A program made the position numbers and the translations under genes. This document shows positions 35,291 to 47,410 of a DNA stretch of 64,000 nt, in pieces (positions within the stretch are counted from its first letter, which is position 1; every line of letters starts with the position of its first letter). The stretch covers positions 434,001 through 498,000 of the forward strand of contig JAOWBW010000043.1 in the NCBI GenBank assembly GCA_026119855.1. The letters are read 5' to 3'. The notes below the pieces were generated by a model, which saw nothing but the letters and a program-made list of their open reading frames with translations, did not search any database and had not been told where the DNA came from. The stretch comes from Campanula takesimana (Eukaryota; Streptophyta; Magnoliopsida; Asterales; Campanulaceae).

Positions 35291-36489
35291 TTACTTCACA
35301 AATTTTAGGAGGTAAGTTAGGTTAGGTTGTAGTAACTTGAAGGTCTTCAATTGGTACATCTTCACCAGCTTCAAAGTCATCAAAGATAGGGGTTGAACTA
35401 GTTCAGTGTTGAAAATGGGAGTGACACCAGGCGCAATATAAGATTGATTTCCTTGAGTTGATGCATTCTGATCTTGTGCTGGCGCAACATGAATAGGAGC
35501 ACCTGTCTTATTCAACTCAACAGAATCATCAGCAACATTTGGAGCCAAATGTGGCTCAAAGAGAGAATGTTCATCAAATGTAACATGTACAGATTCAACT
35601 ATCACTAATGTAGATCTATTAAAAACGTGAAAAGCTTTAGAATGTTTGGCATACCCAACAAAAATACCTTCGTTGGCTTTGGTATCGAATTTACCTCTAT
35701 GCTCGTTTCTGTTGTAGAGGATATAACATTTGCGACCAAAGATCTTAAAGAATGTAATGTTGGGAGTTCTACCATGCCAAAGTTCATACGGAGTCTTGTT
35801 GTAAAGTTTTTTGATGAGGGAACGATTTTGAGTAGAACATGCGGTGTTGATAGCTTCTTCCCAAAAGTACTTAGGCAATTTGGCTTCAGCTATTATCGTC
35901 TTTCCCGCTTCAATCAACATCATATTCTTTCTTTCTACAATTCCATTTTGTTGAGGAACTCCAGCTGTTGAAAAGTTGTGATCTATCCTATGATCGTCGC
36001 AGTATCGAGCAACACCGTTGTACTTAAATTTTGTTCCATTGTCGGATCGAACACTAACGATGTCATCTTATTTTTGGGTTTGGAGCAGTCTGAATAAGGT
36101 GGTAAGAATGTCATAACAATTGTCCTTTGTAATCATCATTTCCACCCATGTATATCTTGAATAATCATCCACCACAACTAGAGTATACTTGTTTCCTTTA
36201 ATACTTGCAGTGGTAACTGGTCCAAATTGATCAATGTGCAGCAGTTGAAAACATCTAGTAGTTGAGGGATTTGTCTTGCTGGAGAAAGACTGCATCGGTT
36301 GTTTTCCAAGTTGACACGCGGCGCACTTCTTGTCATGATGATCAGTAACCTTGGGAAGCCATTAACAAGATTATTCCTGCTGAGTTTAGATATATACTTG
36401 AAGTTCAAGTGACTTAAGCGCTTATGCCATAGCCAACTATTTTCGCTCACACTTTTAGCTACAAAACAAAGGTTAGTACTAGTGTTCAT
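35291..36489 (-). pseudogene. Copia D integrase
   Basis: From 36489 the 'WLWHKRLSHLNFKYISKLS' block is the GAG-pre-integrase histidine part of the HHCC zinc finger. Its cysteines ('CAACQLGKQ') come in another frame after an indel near 36350. The catalytic core follows with D in 'LLHIDQFGP', D in 'VRSDNGTKF' and E in 'NGIVERKN', the D,D-35-E triad. A TAA (36068-36070) breaks the frame between the first and second Asp. The C-terminal half, 'KTPYELWHGRTPN' to 'FVGYAKHSKAFHVFN', is open to about 35291, with a late frameshift in the linker to RT. Confidence 0.9.
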
Positions 36490-38229
36490 ATTTTGGAAAT
36501 CAATAATATAAATATTTGTCTTACTATATCCCGTGAGTAATGTAGCTCCAGATTTTCCATCCTTGATAAGACATTTCTTTGAAGTAAAATGGCATTCTAA
36601 TCCTTTGTCGTAGAATTTAGATATGGATAATAAATTGTGCTTGAGTCCTTCAACGAGAGAGACTCTTTAAATGCACACTTTTGTTTCTTGAGCTTTCCAT
36701 ATGCTACAATCTGTCCTTTTTATTATCACCAAATGTTACTGAGGAACCTCTTTCTTCATGAACATCTTTAAGTAAGGATTCATCTCCAGTCATGTGTCGT
36801 GAACACCCACTATCGAGAATCCATTCATTCATTCTAGCTTTAGAAGATCCATCCATGAAGCAAAGAACCTGAAATATAAACATTAAAGCAGGTCCCCTTT
36901 ATTCCTTTTCGGGTCCTAGAGTTAGCAACTTTTGACGACCCACTCTTGCTTGACCTTAAGATTTTTACATCCTTTGGCATTGGGAGTGAATCTCAAAAGG
37001 CATTCCACGGCCTTATGTCCAGAACAATCACAAATTGAACAATGATGAAAGCCACCAATCACGTGAGTTTTCACAAACTCTTTACTTTTCTTTGGGATAT
37101 CATTCTTCTTTGGGTCAGATGAACTAGCCTTAACAAAATCCTTCTTTTGAAATTTTGGACCGCTTTTTCTAGGAGGGCACCTAGGGCTAGGAGGCGCACG
37201 GCGATGAGGCGCGTGGCTCCTAGGCGCATGATGTTCACTCGTAGAAGGAGCGCGCCTTGTTTCAAGAATGATTTTGCTAGAGGATGATTCATCTGTAGCT
37301 ATTTTCTTCCCTTTAGCTTTCCCCAATTGCTTCGTTGGGTAGACATAATGGAATGTTTGTCTCTTGACTTTTTCCTGTCCTTTACCCATTGAATTAGAAT
37401 GTTTTTCCTTGGGAATTTCATGAGTTTGTTGCGGTGTAAATTTACTGTCTCTTTCAGCACAAACATCACACTTAAAGTTGTCACTAGTTGGTGTGAATCC
37501 CAAGCCACTTTTATCACCACTGACTTTTTGGGACTCAAAGATACCTTCCATAGTGACACGAGAACTCATTTGTAATCTTTTTAAGATCATTAATTTGAGT
37601 AACCAATTAATCATTTTGAACTTTAACTAATGAGTTCTTTTCCATTAGATAAGTGTTTTTAACAGTAAGAGGAGTCATGCTCTTTATCTGCTCCTTAAGG
37701 AGGGTGAGTTCAGATTTTAATAGATATTTCTCAGTCTTAAGCTGGGAAATTTCATCACATGATAGTGCTAAAGCTTCCTTGATATCACTAAAATGACTGA
37801 TTACCTTTTCAGCCTCTTTGAACAACTTTTCTTGCTTTACAATGTCCTCGTCATGATTGATTGTAGGAATAGGTACAACTTGAGGTCTGATGTAATCACT
37901 CTTTTTGAGTTTGCTTCTAGCACTCAGATCACATCTGGAGAATAACAATCCACCATCGATTTGAGCCGGAGTAATTCATCCTTGTTCAATGAGCTCGTTG
38001 ATGGTTGGTCCTTTCTTCTTCTTCACTTCTTGATGACCTACAGATTTCTTAATGGGTTTGTTCAAGGTTCTCATATAGGGAACATCTTTAGAGAAGTCAT
38101 CCGAGTCATAATCATCAACTTCATCATCATCTTTTGCAACCAAGCATACGAGTCCATCATCAGAATCTTCATCGTTCTCTTCCGAGTCTGTTTCAATCCA
38201 TGTGTTACGATCATTTGATAGAGATTCTT
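36490..38229 (-). pseudogene. Copia D gag C-terminus, linker and protease
   Basis: Downstream of the Tekay insertion (minus sense) the chain resumes with an acidic tract ('DSEENDEDSDDG'). A heptad-rich region (about 37880-37620, 'EKLFKEAEKVISHFSDIKEA', 'LKTEKYLLKSELTLLKEQIK') is likely coiled coil. A Lys/Pro/His-rich linker contains 'HHAPRSHAPHRRAPPSP', encoded by GGCGC-rich DNA. A second CCHC knuckle (CSICDCSGHKAVEC) lies near 37020. After a break, 'EWILDSGCSRHMTGDES' (about 36780-36830) gives the aspartic protease active site D-S-G. There is a TGA near 37976, a frameshift near 37610 and a stop at 36922. Confidence 0.85.
38225..38229. repeat. Target duplication TTCTT of the Tekay element
   Basis: TTCTT lies at 38225-38229 and 47406-47410. 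With the insert removed, D's gag frame runs straight through the site (residues 'VAEE' then 'ESLSND'). Confidence 0.96.
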
Positions 38230-38317
38230 TGTCGCGACCCCGACCCCGCGGGCCCGGAGTACGCGAGCTGGACGTCGACTTAAACAATAAACTCTAAAAT
38301 AATGAAGGTAAAAATTT

Positions 38318-38328
38318 CCTTTTATACC
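38318..38328 (-). promoter_or_regulatory. TATA box, Tekay 3' LTR
   Basis: 'ggtataaaagg' on the minus strand. The equivalent in the 5' LTR is 45251-45261, and a further copy sits in the LTR fragment at 29139-29148. Confidence 0.55.
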
Positions 38329-39424
38329 AAAATATGATAACGCAAAGTTTTGAAATCCAACTTAAACAACAAAATATAAACTAGTGTAAGCTCCATAAGC
38401 TTACACCCAAAATAATAAAATATACAAATTCTAATGACGTCCAGTTTGCTATAACTATTCCCAAAAAGGTTACACATTTATGTAATGTAAACCCACCAAT
38501 AACAACTTGACCCAAAAGCTCAACCCTCGCGACGTCCTGTCTCGTGATCAGCGAGTCTAATCCTTTCCACCTGAGGGGGGGGGGTTAAGGAAAAACAAAT
38601 ACAAAATAAAAGGGGGTGAGATAAATCTCAATAAGTTACTAATGCAACTACATGACATGCTATGATGCAATAAGCAATAAACAATAATAAATATCACTTA
38701 GCACATAGCACTTATCAGTTAACAAATAGCAGCGGAAATAAACAAGTAACAAAGGATATTAGCCAAGGTTTCCCAACTGATATAACAAAATAAAGGTCGC
38801 TGCGCAGCTTCAATAATCAACAATCAACATCTTTATAGTAGCATGAAAGCTGAAGAGAAAAACCCCCGGTACCGGAACCAATAACCAATAATAGCAAGGG
38901 AATATGACACAAAGTCATAACCCGAACCAAACAGCTAGAATGCTCACAAGGGAGCTAGCTCATCTCACATCCAAGGCCAATCTGGAGGAGGGTAATAATT
39001 GGGCAAAACAATTGTCAACATCATAATGGACTTGGCTTGTGCCATCATAATGTTTCGCATCGCCCGAAACACACACAAATACCAGCTGGACTTTCAAGCA
39101 AATGCTAAGTAATAAAATACTAGCACAATAAACAACTAATGATTCCAAAGTAGGGAACCATACCAAGAAGTCACCAAGAAAGTGAAATGAACCAACAACG
39201 CACAATTAAAGTGTTCCAATAATCTCAACAATGATAACACAATTTCCCATATCACATTTGATCACAACGTATCTAGTTAACTCAAGCACTCAACCAAAAT
39301 TATTCACTCATCTCGAAGATCTCGAGGAGAGCTTTAAAACGATAGCTTATACACCTAAAACGGAGTCCGGATGAGAGAGTTATGAATTATCAAAGATTGT
39401 CTACGAAAAGTACAAGAGGATGAA

Positions 39425-39700
39425 GCTCAGGGCTTGTACAGCGGAGGGGGCGTACGCCCTCATAGAAAGGGTGCGCGCGCCCTGGAGGATCAGAAGGTTC
39501 ATTCAAAAATGGCCAGAGGAGGGTGCGCGCGCTCGCGAGGAAAGGGTGCGCACGCCCTAAGTCATCAGAAGGTTTTCTAAGTTTGAATCAATGAGGGAGC
39601 GCACGCCCCCTAGAGAATGGTGCGCGCGCCCTAAGATGATCAGAAGGTTTTGCTGCAAAAGGGCATAAGGGTGCGCACGCCCCCTCCCAAAGGGTGCGCG
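39425..39700. repeat. 75-bp repeat with GGGTGCGCGCGCCC motifs
   Basis: 'atcagaaggtt' recurs at 39489, 39564 and 39639, exactly 75 bp apart. Each copy is preceded by one or two near-palindromic 'gggtgcgcgcgccc' blocks. The same array is present in the other LTR (about 46370-46640). Confidence 0.88.
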
Positions 39701-40534
39701 CGCCCCCTTGCCCGGAGGGGCAAATTCCGGCCAAAAATCTGGGTTTCTTCCATTTTCAACCCAAAATCAAACCAAACCCAAATCTTCACCATTTCAAGCC
39801 AAACTCAAGACTAACACTACCAATATATAAACCAAAGTACCCACACCACTTGGAAGCCAAAATAACTCCTACAACAACATCTAAAGAACCTCAATCAAAG
39901 ATGATTCAAATACCAAATTTTCACAAATATGAACAAAATGTAAATCACTCCCAAATCCACCCAAGATGCAATAAATAGCATTCATATCCTCACATAAACA
40001 TGGAGTAGCATTTCTAGCATAAAATGGGGGAAAATCAACTTACCCGGATTTTCTCAAAGTTGACGGAATTCAAATATTCTTAGCTTCCTACGATCCTATC
40101 GACGATCTAAACACATTTCATAAAATGAGTAATAAGAAAATATGAGAGGAAGAGGATGAAAATTAAGAGAGAAGGGAGAGAAGAAAACTTACCTTTTTTT
40201 CTAGGAGAGAGAGAAAGAACTGGGAATGGGAGTAGGGTGAGGAGGAGAGGTGAGGGAGAAGAGAGGGAGTAGGAAGATGATTATTTGAACATTTACACTT
40301 AGACCGCTCCCTTACTATTACCCTTTACAAATAAACTCCCCACTAACAATTAAGACTCAACACTTCTACACTAGCACAAATGGCCCAAATAAAATGCTAG
40401 GCATAAATTATTATAACACATAAAATGCACACATAAATTATTAATTAAATAATAATTTAAACAATTAAATAAGAAATAGATAAATAATTAATATTTATTA
40501 TTTGAAAATAGAGGCGGGTTTTCGGGTCGTGACA

Positions 40535-40568
40535 TTCACTCCCCCTTAAAGAAAATTCGACCCGAATT
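40535..40568 (-). promoter_or_regulatory. Polypurine tract of the Tekay element
   Basis: On the minus strand 'tttaagggggagtgaa' ends directly at the LTR start. This is where plus-strand synthesis starts in LTR retrotransposons. Confidence 0.7.
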
Positions 40569-42797
40569 TTAACGAGACTTACCCGAATTAAAAAGCCACG
40601 GATATTTCCTCTCTATCTCATCGCGAAGCTCCCACGTCGATTCCTCAACATTGTGATTCCTCCAAAGAACTCTAACCAACGGAATGCTTTTGCTCCTCAA
40701 CTCTTGGACTTTGGCATCTAAAATCTGAACCGGTCGCTCCTCGTAAGTCATGTCGGGCTCTATATCCTCCGGTACCCTCGGTAAAACGTGAGACGGATCA
40801 TGAACATACTTCCGAAGAATAGAAACGTGAAAAACATTGTGTAACCGGTCCAAAGAAGATGGTAACGCAAGACGGTATGCTAGAAGTCCCACTTTCCCCA
40901 AAATTTCAAACGGTCCAACAAACCTCGGAGCTAATTTACCCTTCTTCCCGAACCTTCGGATACCAACCTTCAGAGACACCTTCAAGAACACAAAATCTCC
41001 GGTCTGAAAACTAAGATCTCGTCTTCGATGATCGGCGTAGCTCTTCTGTCTACTCTGGGCTGTTTTCAATCGTTCCCGAATAATTTTAACCTTTTCCACC
41101 GAGTCCTGAACCATGTCAACACCCCAAAGTTTTGCTTCCCCAACCTCGTCCCAACAAATAGGTGACCGACATTTCCTCCCATACAAAGCCTTATACGGTG
41201 CCATCTGAATGCTCGACTGATAACTATTATTGTAGGCGATCTCTGCAAGCGGTAAATGTGTATCCCACGAATCCGGAAAGTCAACTGTGCAAGCTCGTAA
41301 CATATCCTCGAGAATCTGAATGGTTCTCTCAGACTGACCGTCAGTCTGAGGATGAAATGCTGTGCTAAACCTCAAGTCGGTACCCAAAGCCTTCTGTAAC
41401 GCTTGCCAAAATCGGGATGTAAACCTGGGATCTCTGTCTGACACAATAGTAACTAGAACACCATGCAATTTGACAATCTCATGAATATACAAATTCGCAA
41501 GTTTCTCCATCGAATAGGAAATGTCAACGGGTAAGAAATGAGAAGATTTAGTCAATCTGTCCACGATCACCCAAACTGTATTGAACCTCCTTCGAGTCTT
41601 GGGTAGTCCGGTTACAAAATCCATCGTAATGTGTTCCCACTTCCACTCGGGTATCTCAAGAGGCTGAAGCAGACCTGCGGGTTTCTGATGCTCTGCTTTA
41701 ACTTGTTGACAGGTCAAACACTTCGATACATAATCTGCAATTTCCCTCTTCATGTTAATCCACCAAAATTGTTGTTTTAAATCCTGATACATCTTCGTAC
41801 TCCCGGGATGAATGGTATACCTGGATTTGTGACCCTCATCAAGAACTCGATGTCTAATCCCACCGATATCCGGCACACACAATCTTCTACGGTAAGTCAA
41901 CACTCCCTCGGAGTCAAGCTGGAAGTCCACATACTGTCTATCCCGAGCATTATCCATAATCTTCTTCAACTCTGGGTCATCCTTCTGAGCATCCTTTATT
42001 CTTTGAATCAGGGTCGGAGATACCCTAATATTCGCAAAAATCGCCCCACGTCTCGATTCGCGAGGACACCAATCTCGAACATCCTCCAGCAATTTCCATT
42101 CACGAATCATCATTGATGCCACATAAGACTTTCGACTGATCGCATCAGCTACCACATTTGCTTTGCTCGGATGGTACGAAATAGTGCAATCATAATCTTT
42201 TAAAAGCTCCATCCACCTACGCTGACGGTTATTCAATTCCTTTTGAGAGAAGAGGTATTTCAAACTCTTGTGATCGGTAAAAATCTCAAACTTTGCCCCG
42301 TATAGGTAATGCTTCCACATATGCATAGCAAAGACTATCGCAGCCAACTCCATATCATGAGTAGGGTAATTCTATTCACTAGGGGTCAACTTCCTCGAAG
42401 CATAAGCAATTACTTTCCCTTTCTGCATCAAAACACAACCCAAACCCTCTTTCGAAGCATCACTGTAAATTACGAAATCGTCATTTCCATTTGGTAACGC
42501 AAGAATAAGAGCCGTAATTAATCTCTTCTTTAATTCATCAAAGCTACTTTGACATTTTTCACTCCACACAAACGGTACATCCATCCGGGTCAACTGAGTC
42601 ATCGGAGTAGCAATCCTCGAAAACCCTTCTATAAACCTTCTGTAATAACCGGCTAAACCAGAAAACTTCTGATCTCGGTCACTGTCTCGGGTCTCTTCCA
42701 ATCCACTATGGCCTCTATTTTTGAAGGATCCACCGAAATCCCATCTTTTGAAATAACATGACCCAGAAATAAAACCTTCTGGAGCCAAAATTCGCAT
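40569..42797 (-). pseudogene. Tekay RNase H, integrase and chromodomain
   Basis: This frame begins inside RT after the frameshift ('GLAGYYRRF') and continues with RNase H ('FVIYSDASKEGLGCVL'). A TAG near 42370 replaces the usual Gln of 'SEQNYPTHD'; this is the only stop. From 42353 the frame is open to 40569: the rest of RNase H, the H2C2 zinc finger ('[15 protein letters not shown]' ... '[12 protein letters not shown]'), the integrase core with D in '[10 protein letters not shown]', D in 'IVSDRDPRF' and E in 'DGQSERTIQ', and a GPY/F module ('[12 protein letters not shown]'). The C-terminal chromodomain contains '[21 protein letters not shown]'. Chromodomains are thought to steer integration to modified chromatin. 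Confidence 0.95.
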
Positions 42798-44464
42798 TTA
42801 CTAAACTTCGCAAACAACTGCTCCCTCGCAAGAATGGATAAAACTATCCTCAAGTGTTGCTCGTGCTCCTCCCGAGATTTAGAGTACACAAGAATGTCGT
42901 CGATGAAAACCACCACAAATGAGTCAAGGTAAGGATGGAAAACCCGGTTCATCAAATCCATAAACACGGCAGGTGCGTTAGTCAACCCAAACGGCATAAC
43001 CAAGAACTCATAGTGACCATAGCGAGTGCGAAAGGCAGTCTTCGGAATATCCTCCAATCGAATCTTCAACTGATGGTACCCACTCCTCAAATCAAGTTTA
43101 GAAAAGACCACGGACCCTTGAAGCTGATCAAATAAATCATCAATGTGAGGTAGAGGATACTTGTTCTTCACGGTAACCTGATTCAACTTTCGGTAGTCAA
43201 TACACAATCTCAAAGAACCATCTTTCTTCCGCACAAACAAAACCGGTGCTCCCCACAGGGAAACACTAGGGAGGATAAACCCTCGATCAAGCAACTCTTG
43301 CAACTGAACCTTTAGTTCCTTCAATTCTGCGGGAGCCAACCTATACGGTGCCTTTGAAATCGGAGCTGTACCCGGCAAAAGATCTATACAAAATTCTATC
43401 TCACGATCGGGAGGCATATCATATTCAGAAGAGAAAACATCGGGAAATTCTCTAACTACCCGAACACTCTCCAAACTAGGGGATTCTTTCCTAGTATCAA
43501 GCACACTAGCCAAGTACCCCTCACAACCACGGTGCAACAATCTCCTAGCTTTAACATAAGAAATAATACGAATATTCCTACCCAAAGGCATAGCCTCAAA
43601 AGTAAACTTAGGCACATCAGGGATGGAAAAATTAACGACCTTTCTACGACAATCAACAGAAGCATGAAACTTGCTCAACCAATCCATACCTAAAATAACA
43701 TCAAAATCTTGAATCGGAAGGACTACCAAGTCCGCACACAAGACATGACCACATATAAGCACGTCACAATCACGAAATACTCTATCAGTCACCAAACATT
43801 CTCCCATAGGAGTTGACACCTCTAACACATAGGGCAAAGACTCAGATGCAGCATTTAACAAAGAAGCAAATTGCACAGAAATGTAAGAATGAGATGATCC
43901 TGGATCTACTAACGTACGCACGCTCACATTAGATATAGAAACAATACCTCCAATCACTGAGGGGTCATCTGCCTGATGCTGATTCATTGCAAACACTCCT
44001 CCTTGGACCTTGGCCTTTCCCATAGCATCCCTTTTCTGACCCTGTGGAGCCCCAGCTCCTAACCCGGATGGTTGACCCTTGCCTCTAGTACAATCCCTTG
44101 CAAAATGCCCCATTTGACCACAATTGGTACACCTTCCCTGTTTCTTCCAACACCGGTCCTCTGAATGACCTTCCTTTTGGCAATAGGAACAAAGTCTCCT
44201 ATTTTGGTTCCCTTGGTTCCCGGAAGTAGTGCCCGGGTTCCTTGGGATTGGTTGCCCTCGGAACTGAGATTGTCCCCCAAAATTACCTCGGTTATCAGAA
44301 CGGGATTGTGGCTTGCTCTGCCCTCCTTGTTTGCTCGGGTTAGCTACCTCGGTCTTCCTCTTATGTTCCCCAATATCTTGCTCGATTAAGTATGCACGGT
44401 CTACCGCATCTTGGAATGTCATAATCCTCTGGGCTATAAGCTGAGTACGGATAGAAGTCTTCAA
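42653..44464 (-). pseudogene. Tekay gag C-terminus, protease and reverse transcriptase
   Basis: This 603-codon open frame starts just after a 1-bp gag frameshift. It has two CCHC knuckles ([14 protein letters not shown] and [14 protein letters not shown]), the aspartic protease motif '[11 protein letters not shown]', the '[17 protein letters not shown]' block and the RT. The RT motifs are '[20 protein letters not shown]', '[15 protein letters not shown]', '[21 protein letters not shown]' and catalytic '[11 protein letters not shown]'. It ends at a second 1-bp deletion near 42658, where 'RSFLG' becomes 'RSFLV' plus stop. Polyprotein function is lost unless the indels are sequencing errors; both fall in G runs. 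Confidence 0.95.
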
Positions 44465-45042
44465 ACCCGAATGAATCTCATGGCCTTCTGCTCCTCAGTC
44501 CTCACAAGATAGTCACAATACCGGGCTAATTCTGTGAACTTAGCCGAGTACTGAGCTATAGACAACAAACCTTGCTCCAAGTTGAGAAGCTCGATCTCTT
44601 TTCGGTTTTGATCCACTACCGGAATAAAATGCTCTTTGAACTTCCGCACAAACAATTCCCATGCATACACTGTATGGGTATCATCCCAACTCGCTTTAAC
44701 TCCTTTCCACCAATGCTCGGCAGCACCCACAAGATTATAAGCCGCGAACCGGACCCTATCCTCGTCCGTGCACCCAAACACATCATAAATTTTCTCCATA
44801 GACTCAACCCATAGTTTGGCCTTCTTCACATCGGGCTCACCGTCAAACTCTGTCGGTTTCAGTTTCAAGAATTGCTCCAAACCATATCGGGGTGGTGGTG
44901 CTTGCTCTACTCTCGGTCCTTGGTCATGAATTGCCTTCATGGCCGCCTCAAACATGCCTTGGAACATAGCACGGTTCTCTTCCCGAATATCATTCTGATT
45001 CTGAGCTCCACTAGAACCTTCACCCGTTCTTCTTCTAGCCAT
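44461..45042 (-). pseudogene. Tekay gag N-terminus (capsid)
   Basis: The ATG at 45042 ('MARRRTGEGSSGAQ') lies ~107 bp inside the primer site; an upstream TTG is unlikely to be used. The retrotransposon gag (capsid) domain is visible: 'FLKLKPTEFDGEPDVKKAKLW' through 'AEHWWKGVKASW' and 'FKEHFIPVVDQNRKEIELLNLEQG'. The frame ends 'AMRFIRV' plus TGA because one G is missing relative to 'FIRGLKTS'. The chain continues in the next frame at 44464. Confidence 0.93.
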
Positions 45043-45148
45043 TGGAAACAATTACCTGCATAAAACATCAACCGTTACTCACTCCGAACACAACTACCCT
45101 CCTAGGTCATACTAGTCCACCTAGACTTATACTTAGAGCTAAACCATA

Positions 45149-45162
45149 GCTCTGATACCAAC
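45149..45162 (-). promoter_or_regulatory. Tekay primer binding site (initiator tRNA-Met)
   Basis: The minus strand reads TGGTATCAGAGC two bases after the 5' LTR end, complementary to the 3' end of plant initiator tRNA-Met. Confidence 0.9.
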
Positions 45163-47405
45163 TGTCGCGACCCCGACCCCGCGGGCCCGGAGTACGCGAG
45201 ATGGACGTCTACTTAAACAATAAACTCTAAAATAATGAAGGTAAAAATTTCCTTTTATACCAAAAGATGATAACGCAAAGTTTTGAAATCCAACTTAAAC
45301 AACAAAATATAAACTAGTGTAAGCTCCATAAGCTTACACCCAAAATAATAAAATATACAAATTCTAATGACGTCCAGTTTGGTACAATTATTCCCAAAAA
45401 GGTTACACATTTATGTAATGTTAACCCACCAATAACAACTTGCCCCAAAAGCTCAACCCTCGCGATGTCCTGTCTCGTGATCAGCGAGTCTAATCCTTTC
45501 CACCTGGGGGGGGGGGTTAAGGAAAAACAAAGACAAAAGAAAAGGGGGTGAGATAAATCTCAATAAGTTACTAATGCAACTACATGACATGCTATGATGC
45601 AATAAGCAATAAACAATAATAAATATCACTTAGCACATAGCACTTATCAGTTAACAGATAGCAGCGGAAATAAACAAGTAACAAAGGATATTAGCCAAGG
45701 TTTCCCAACTGATATAACCAAATAAAGGTCGCTGCGCAGCTTCAATAATCAACAATCAACATCTTCATAGTAGCATGAAAGCTGGAGAGAAAAACCCCCG
45801 GTACCGGAACCAATAACCAATAATAGCAAGGGAATATGACACAAAGTCATAACCCGAACCAAACAGCTAGAATGCTCACAAGGGAGCTAGCTCATCTCAC
45901 ATCCAAGGCCAATCTGGAGGAGGGTAATAATTGGGCAAAACAATGGTCAACATCATAATGGACTTGGCTTGTGCCATCATAATGTTTCGCATCGCCCGAA
46001 ACACACACAAATACCAGCTGGACTTTCAAGCAAAGGCTAAGTAATAAAATACTAGCACGATAAACAACTAATGATTCCAAAGTAGGGAACCATACCAAGA
46101 AGTCACCAAGAAAGTGAAATGAACCAACAACGCACAATTAAAGTGTTCCAATAATCTCAACAATGATAACACAATTTCCCATATCATATTTGATCACAAA
46201 GGAACTCAATCACTCAACCAAAATTATTCACTCATCTCGAAGAGCTCGAGGACAGCTTTAAAACGATAGCTTATACACCTAAAACGGAGTCCGGATAAGA
46301 GAGTTATGAATTATCGAAGATTGTCTACGAAAAGTACAAGAGGATGAAGCTCAGGGCTTGTACAGCGGAGGGGGCGCACGCCCTCATAGAAAGGGTGCGC
46401 GCACCCTGGAGGATCAGAAGGTTCATTCAAAAATGGCCAAAGGAGGGTGCGCACGCTCGCGAGGAAAGGGTGCGCACGCCCTAAGTCATCAGAAGGTTTT
46501 CTAAGTTTGAATCAATGAGGGAGCGCACGCCCCCTAGAGAATGGTGCGCGCGCCCTAAGATGATCAGAAGGTTTTGATGCAAAAGGGCATAAGGGTGCGC
46601 ACGCCCCCTCCCAAAAGGTGTGCGCGGCGCCCCCTTGCCCGGAGGGGCAAATTCCGGCCAAAAATCTGGGTTTCTTCCATTTTCAACCCAAAATCAAACC
46701 AAACCCAAATCTTCACCATTTCAAGCCAAACTCAAGACTAACACTACCAATATATAAACCAAAGTACCCACACCACTTGGAAGCCAAAAGAACTCCTAGA
46801 ACAACATCTAAAGAACCTTAATCAAAGATGATTCAAATACAAAATTTTCACAAAAATGAACAAAATGTAAATCACTTCCAAATCCACCCAAGATGCAATA
46901 AATAGCATTCATATCATCACATAAACATGGAGTAGCATTTCTAGCATAAAATGGGGGAAAAGCAACTTACCCGGATTTTCTCAAAGTTGACGGAATTCAA
47001 ATATTCTTAGCTTCCTACGATCCTATCGACGATCTAAACACATTTCATAAAATGAGTAATAAGAAAAGATGAGAGGAAGAGGATGAAAATGAAGAGAGAA
47101 GGGAGAGAAGAAAACTTACCTTTTTTTCTAGGAGAGAGAGAAAGAACTGGGAATGGGAGTAGGGTGAGGAGGAGAGGTGAGGGAGAAGAGAGGGAGTAGG
47201 AAGATGATTATTTGAACATTTACACTTAGACCCCTCCCTTACTACTACCCTTTACAAATAAACTCCCCACTAACAATTAAGACTCAACACATAAAATGCA
47301 CACATAAATTATTAATTAAATAATAATTTAAACAATTAAATAAGAAATAGATAAATAATTAATATTTATTATTTGAAAATAGAGGCGGGTTTTCGGGTCG
47401 TGACA
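45163..47405 (-). mobile_element. Tekay 5' LTR
   Basis: It is nearly identical to 38230-40534. The clearest difference is the loss of about 58 bp near 47289, between short repeats 'aacac' that flank the same segment in the other LTR. A smaller rearrangement lies near 46195-46210. Its TATA box is at 45251-45261 (minus strand). Confidence 0.95.
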
Positions 47406-47410
47406 TTCTT

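Larger units (their letters stand above)
38230..40534 (-). mobile_element. Tekay 3' LTR
   Basis: On the plus strand it starts tgtcgcgaccccgacc and ends cgggtcgtgaca, and it pairs with 45163-47405. A TATA box (minus 'ggtataaaagg', plus 38318-38328) lies only ~90 bp from its 3' end, implying a very short R-U5. It contains a 75-bp GC-rich tandem repeat (39425-39700), a GA-rich stretch near 40150-40280 and an AT-rich tail. The 81-codon frame at 38960-39205 is conserved in the other LTR only because the two LTRs are copies. Confidence 0.95.
38230..47405 (-). mobile_element. Tekay/Del-type chromovirus, full length (9176 bp)
   Basis: Two long LTRs (2305 and 2243 bp, TG...CA ends) flank 4.6 kb with gag, protease, RT, RNase H, integrase and a C-terminal chromodomain on the minus strand. 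The primer site matches initiator tRNA-Met, and a polypurine tract 'tttaagggggagtgaa' precedes the 3' LTR. A perfect 5-bp duplication surrounds it. LTRs over 2 kb, the '[11 protein letters not shown]' protease and the chromodomain after integrase suit Tekay/Del. Only three lesions were seen in the coding part: two 1-bp deletions and one stop. It lies inside copia D's gag and is therefore younger. Confidence 0.95.

Noticed and set aside
38960..39205. 81-codon frame conserved at 38960-39205 and 45892-46137 (minus)
   Set aside because: Both copies lie in the two LTRs of one recent element. Their identity reflects LTR duplication, not selection, and no domain is visible.
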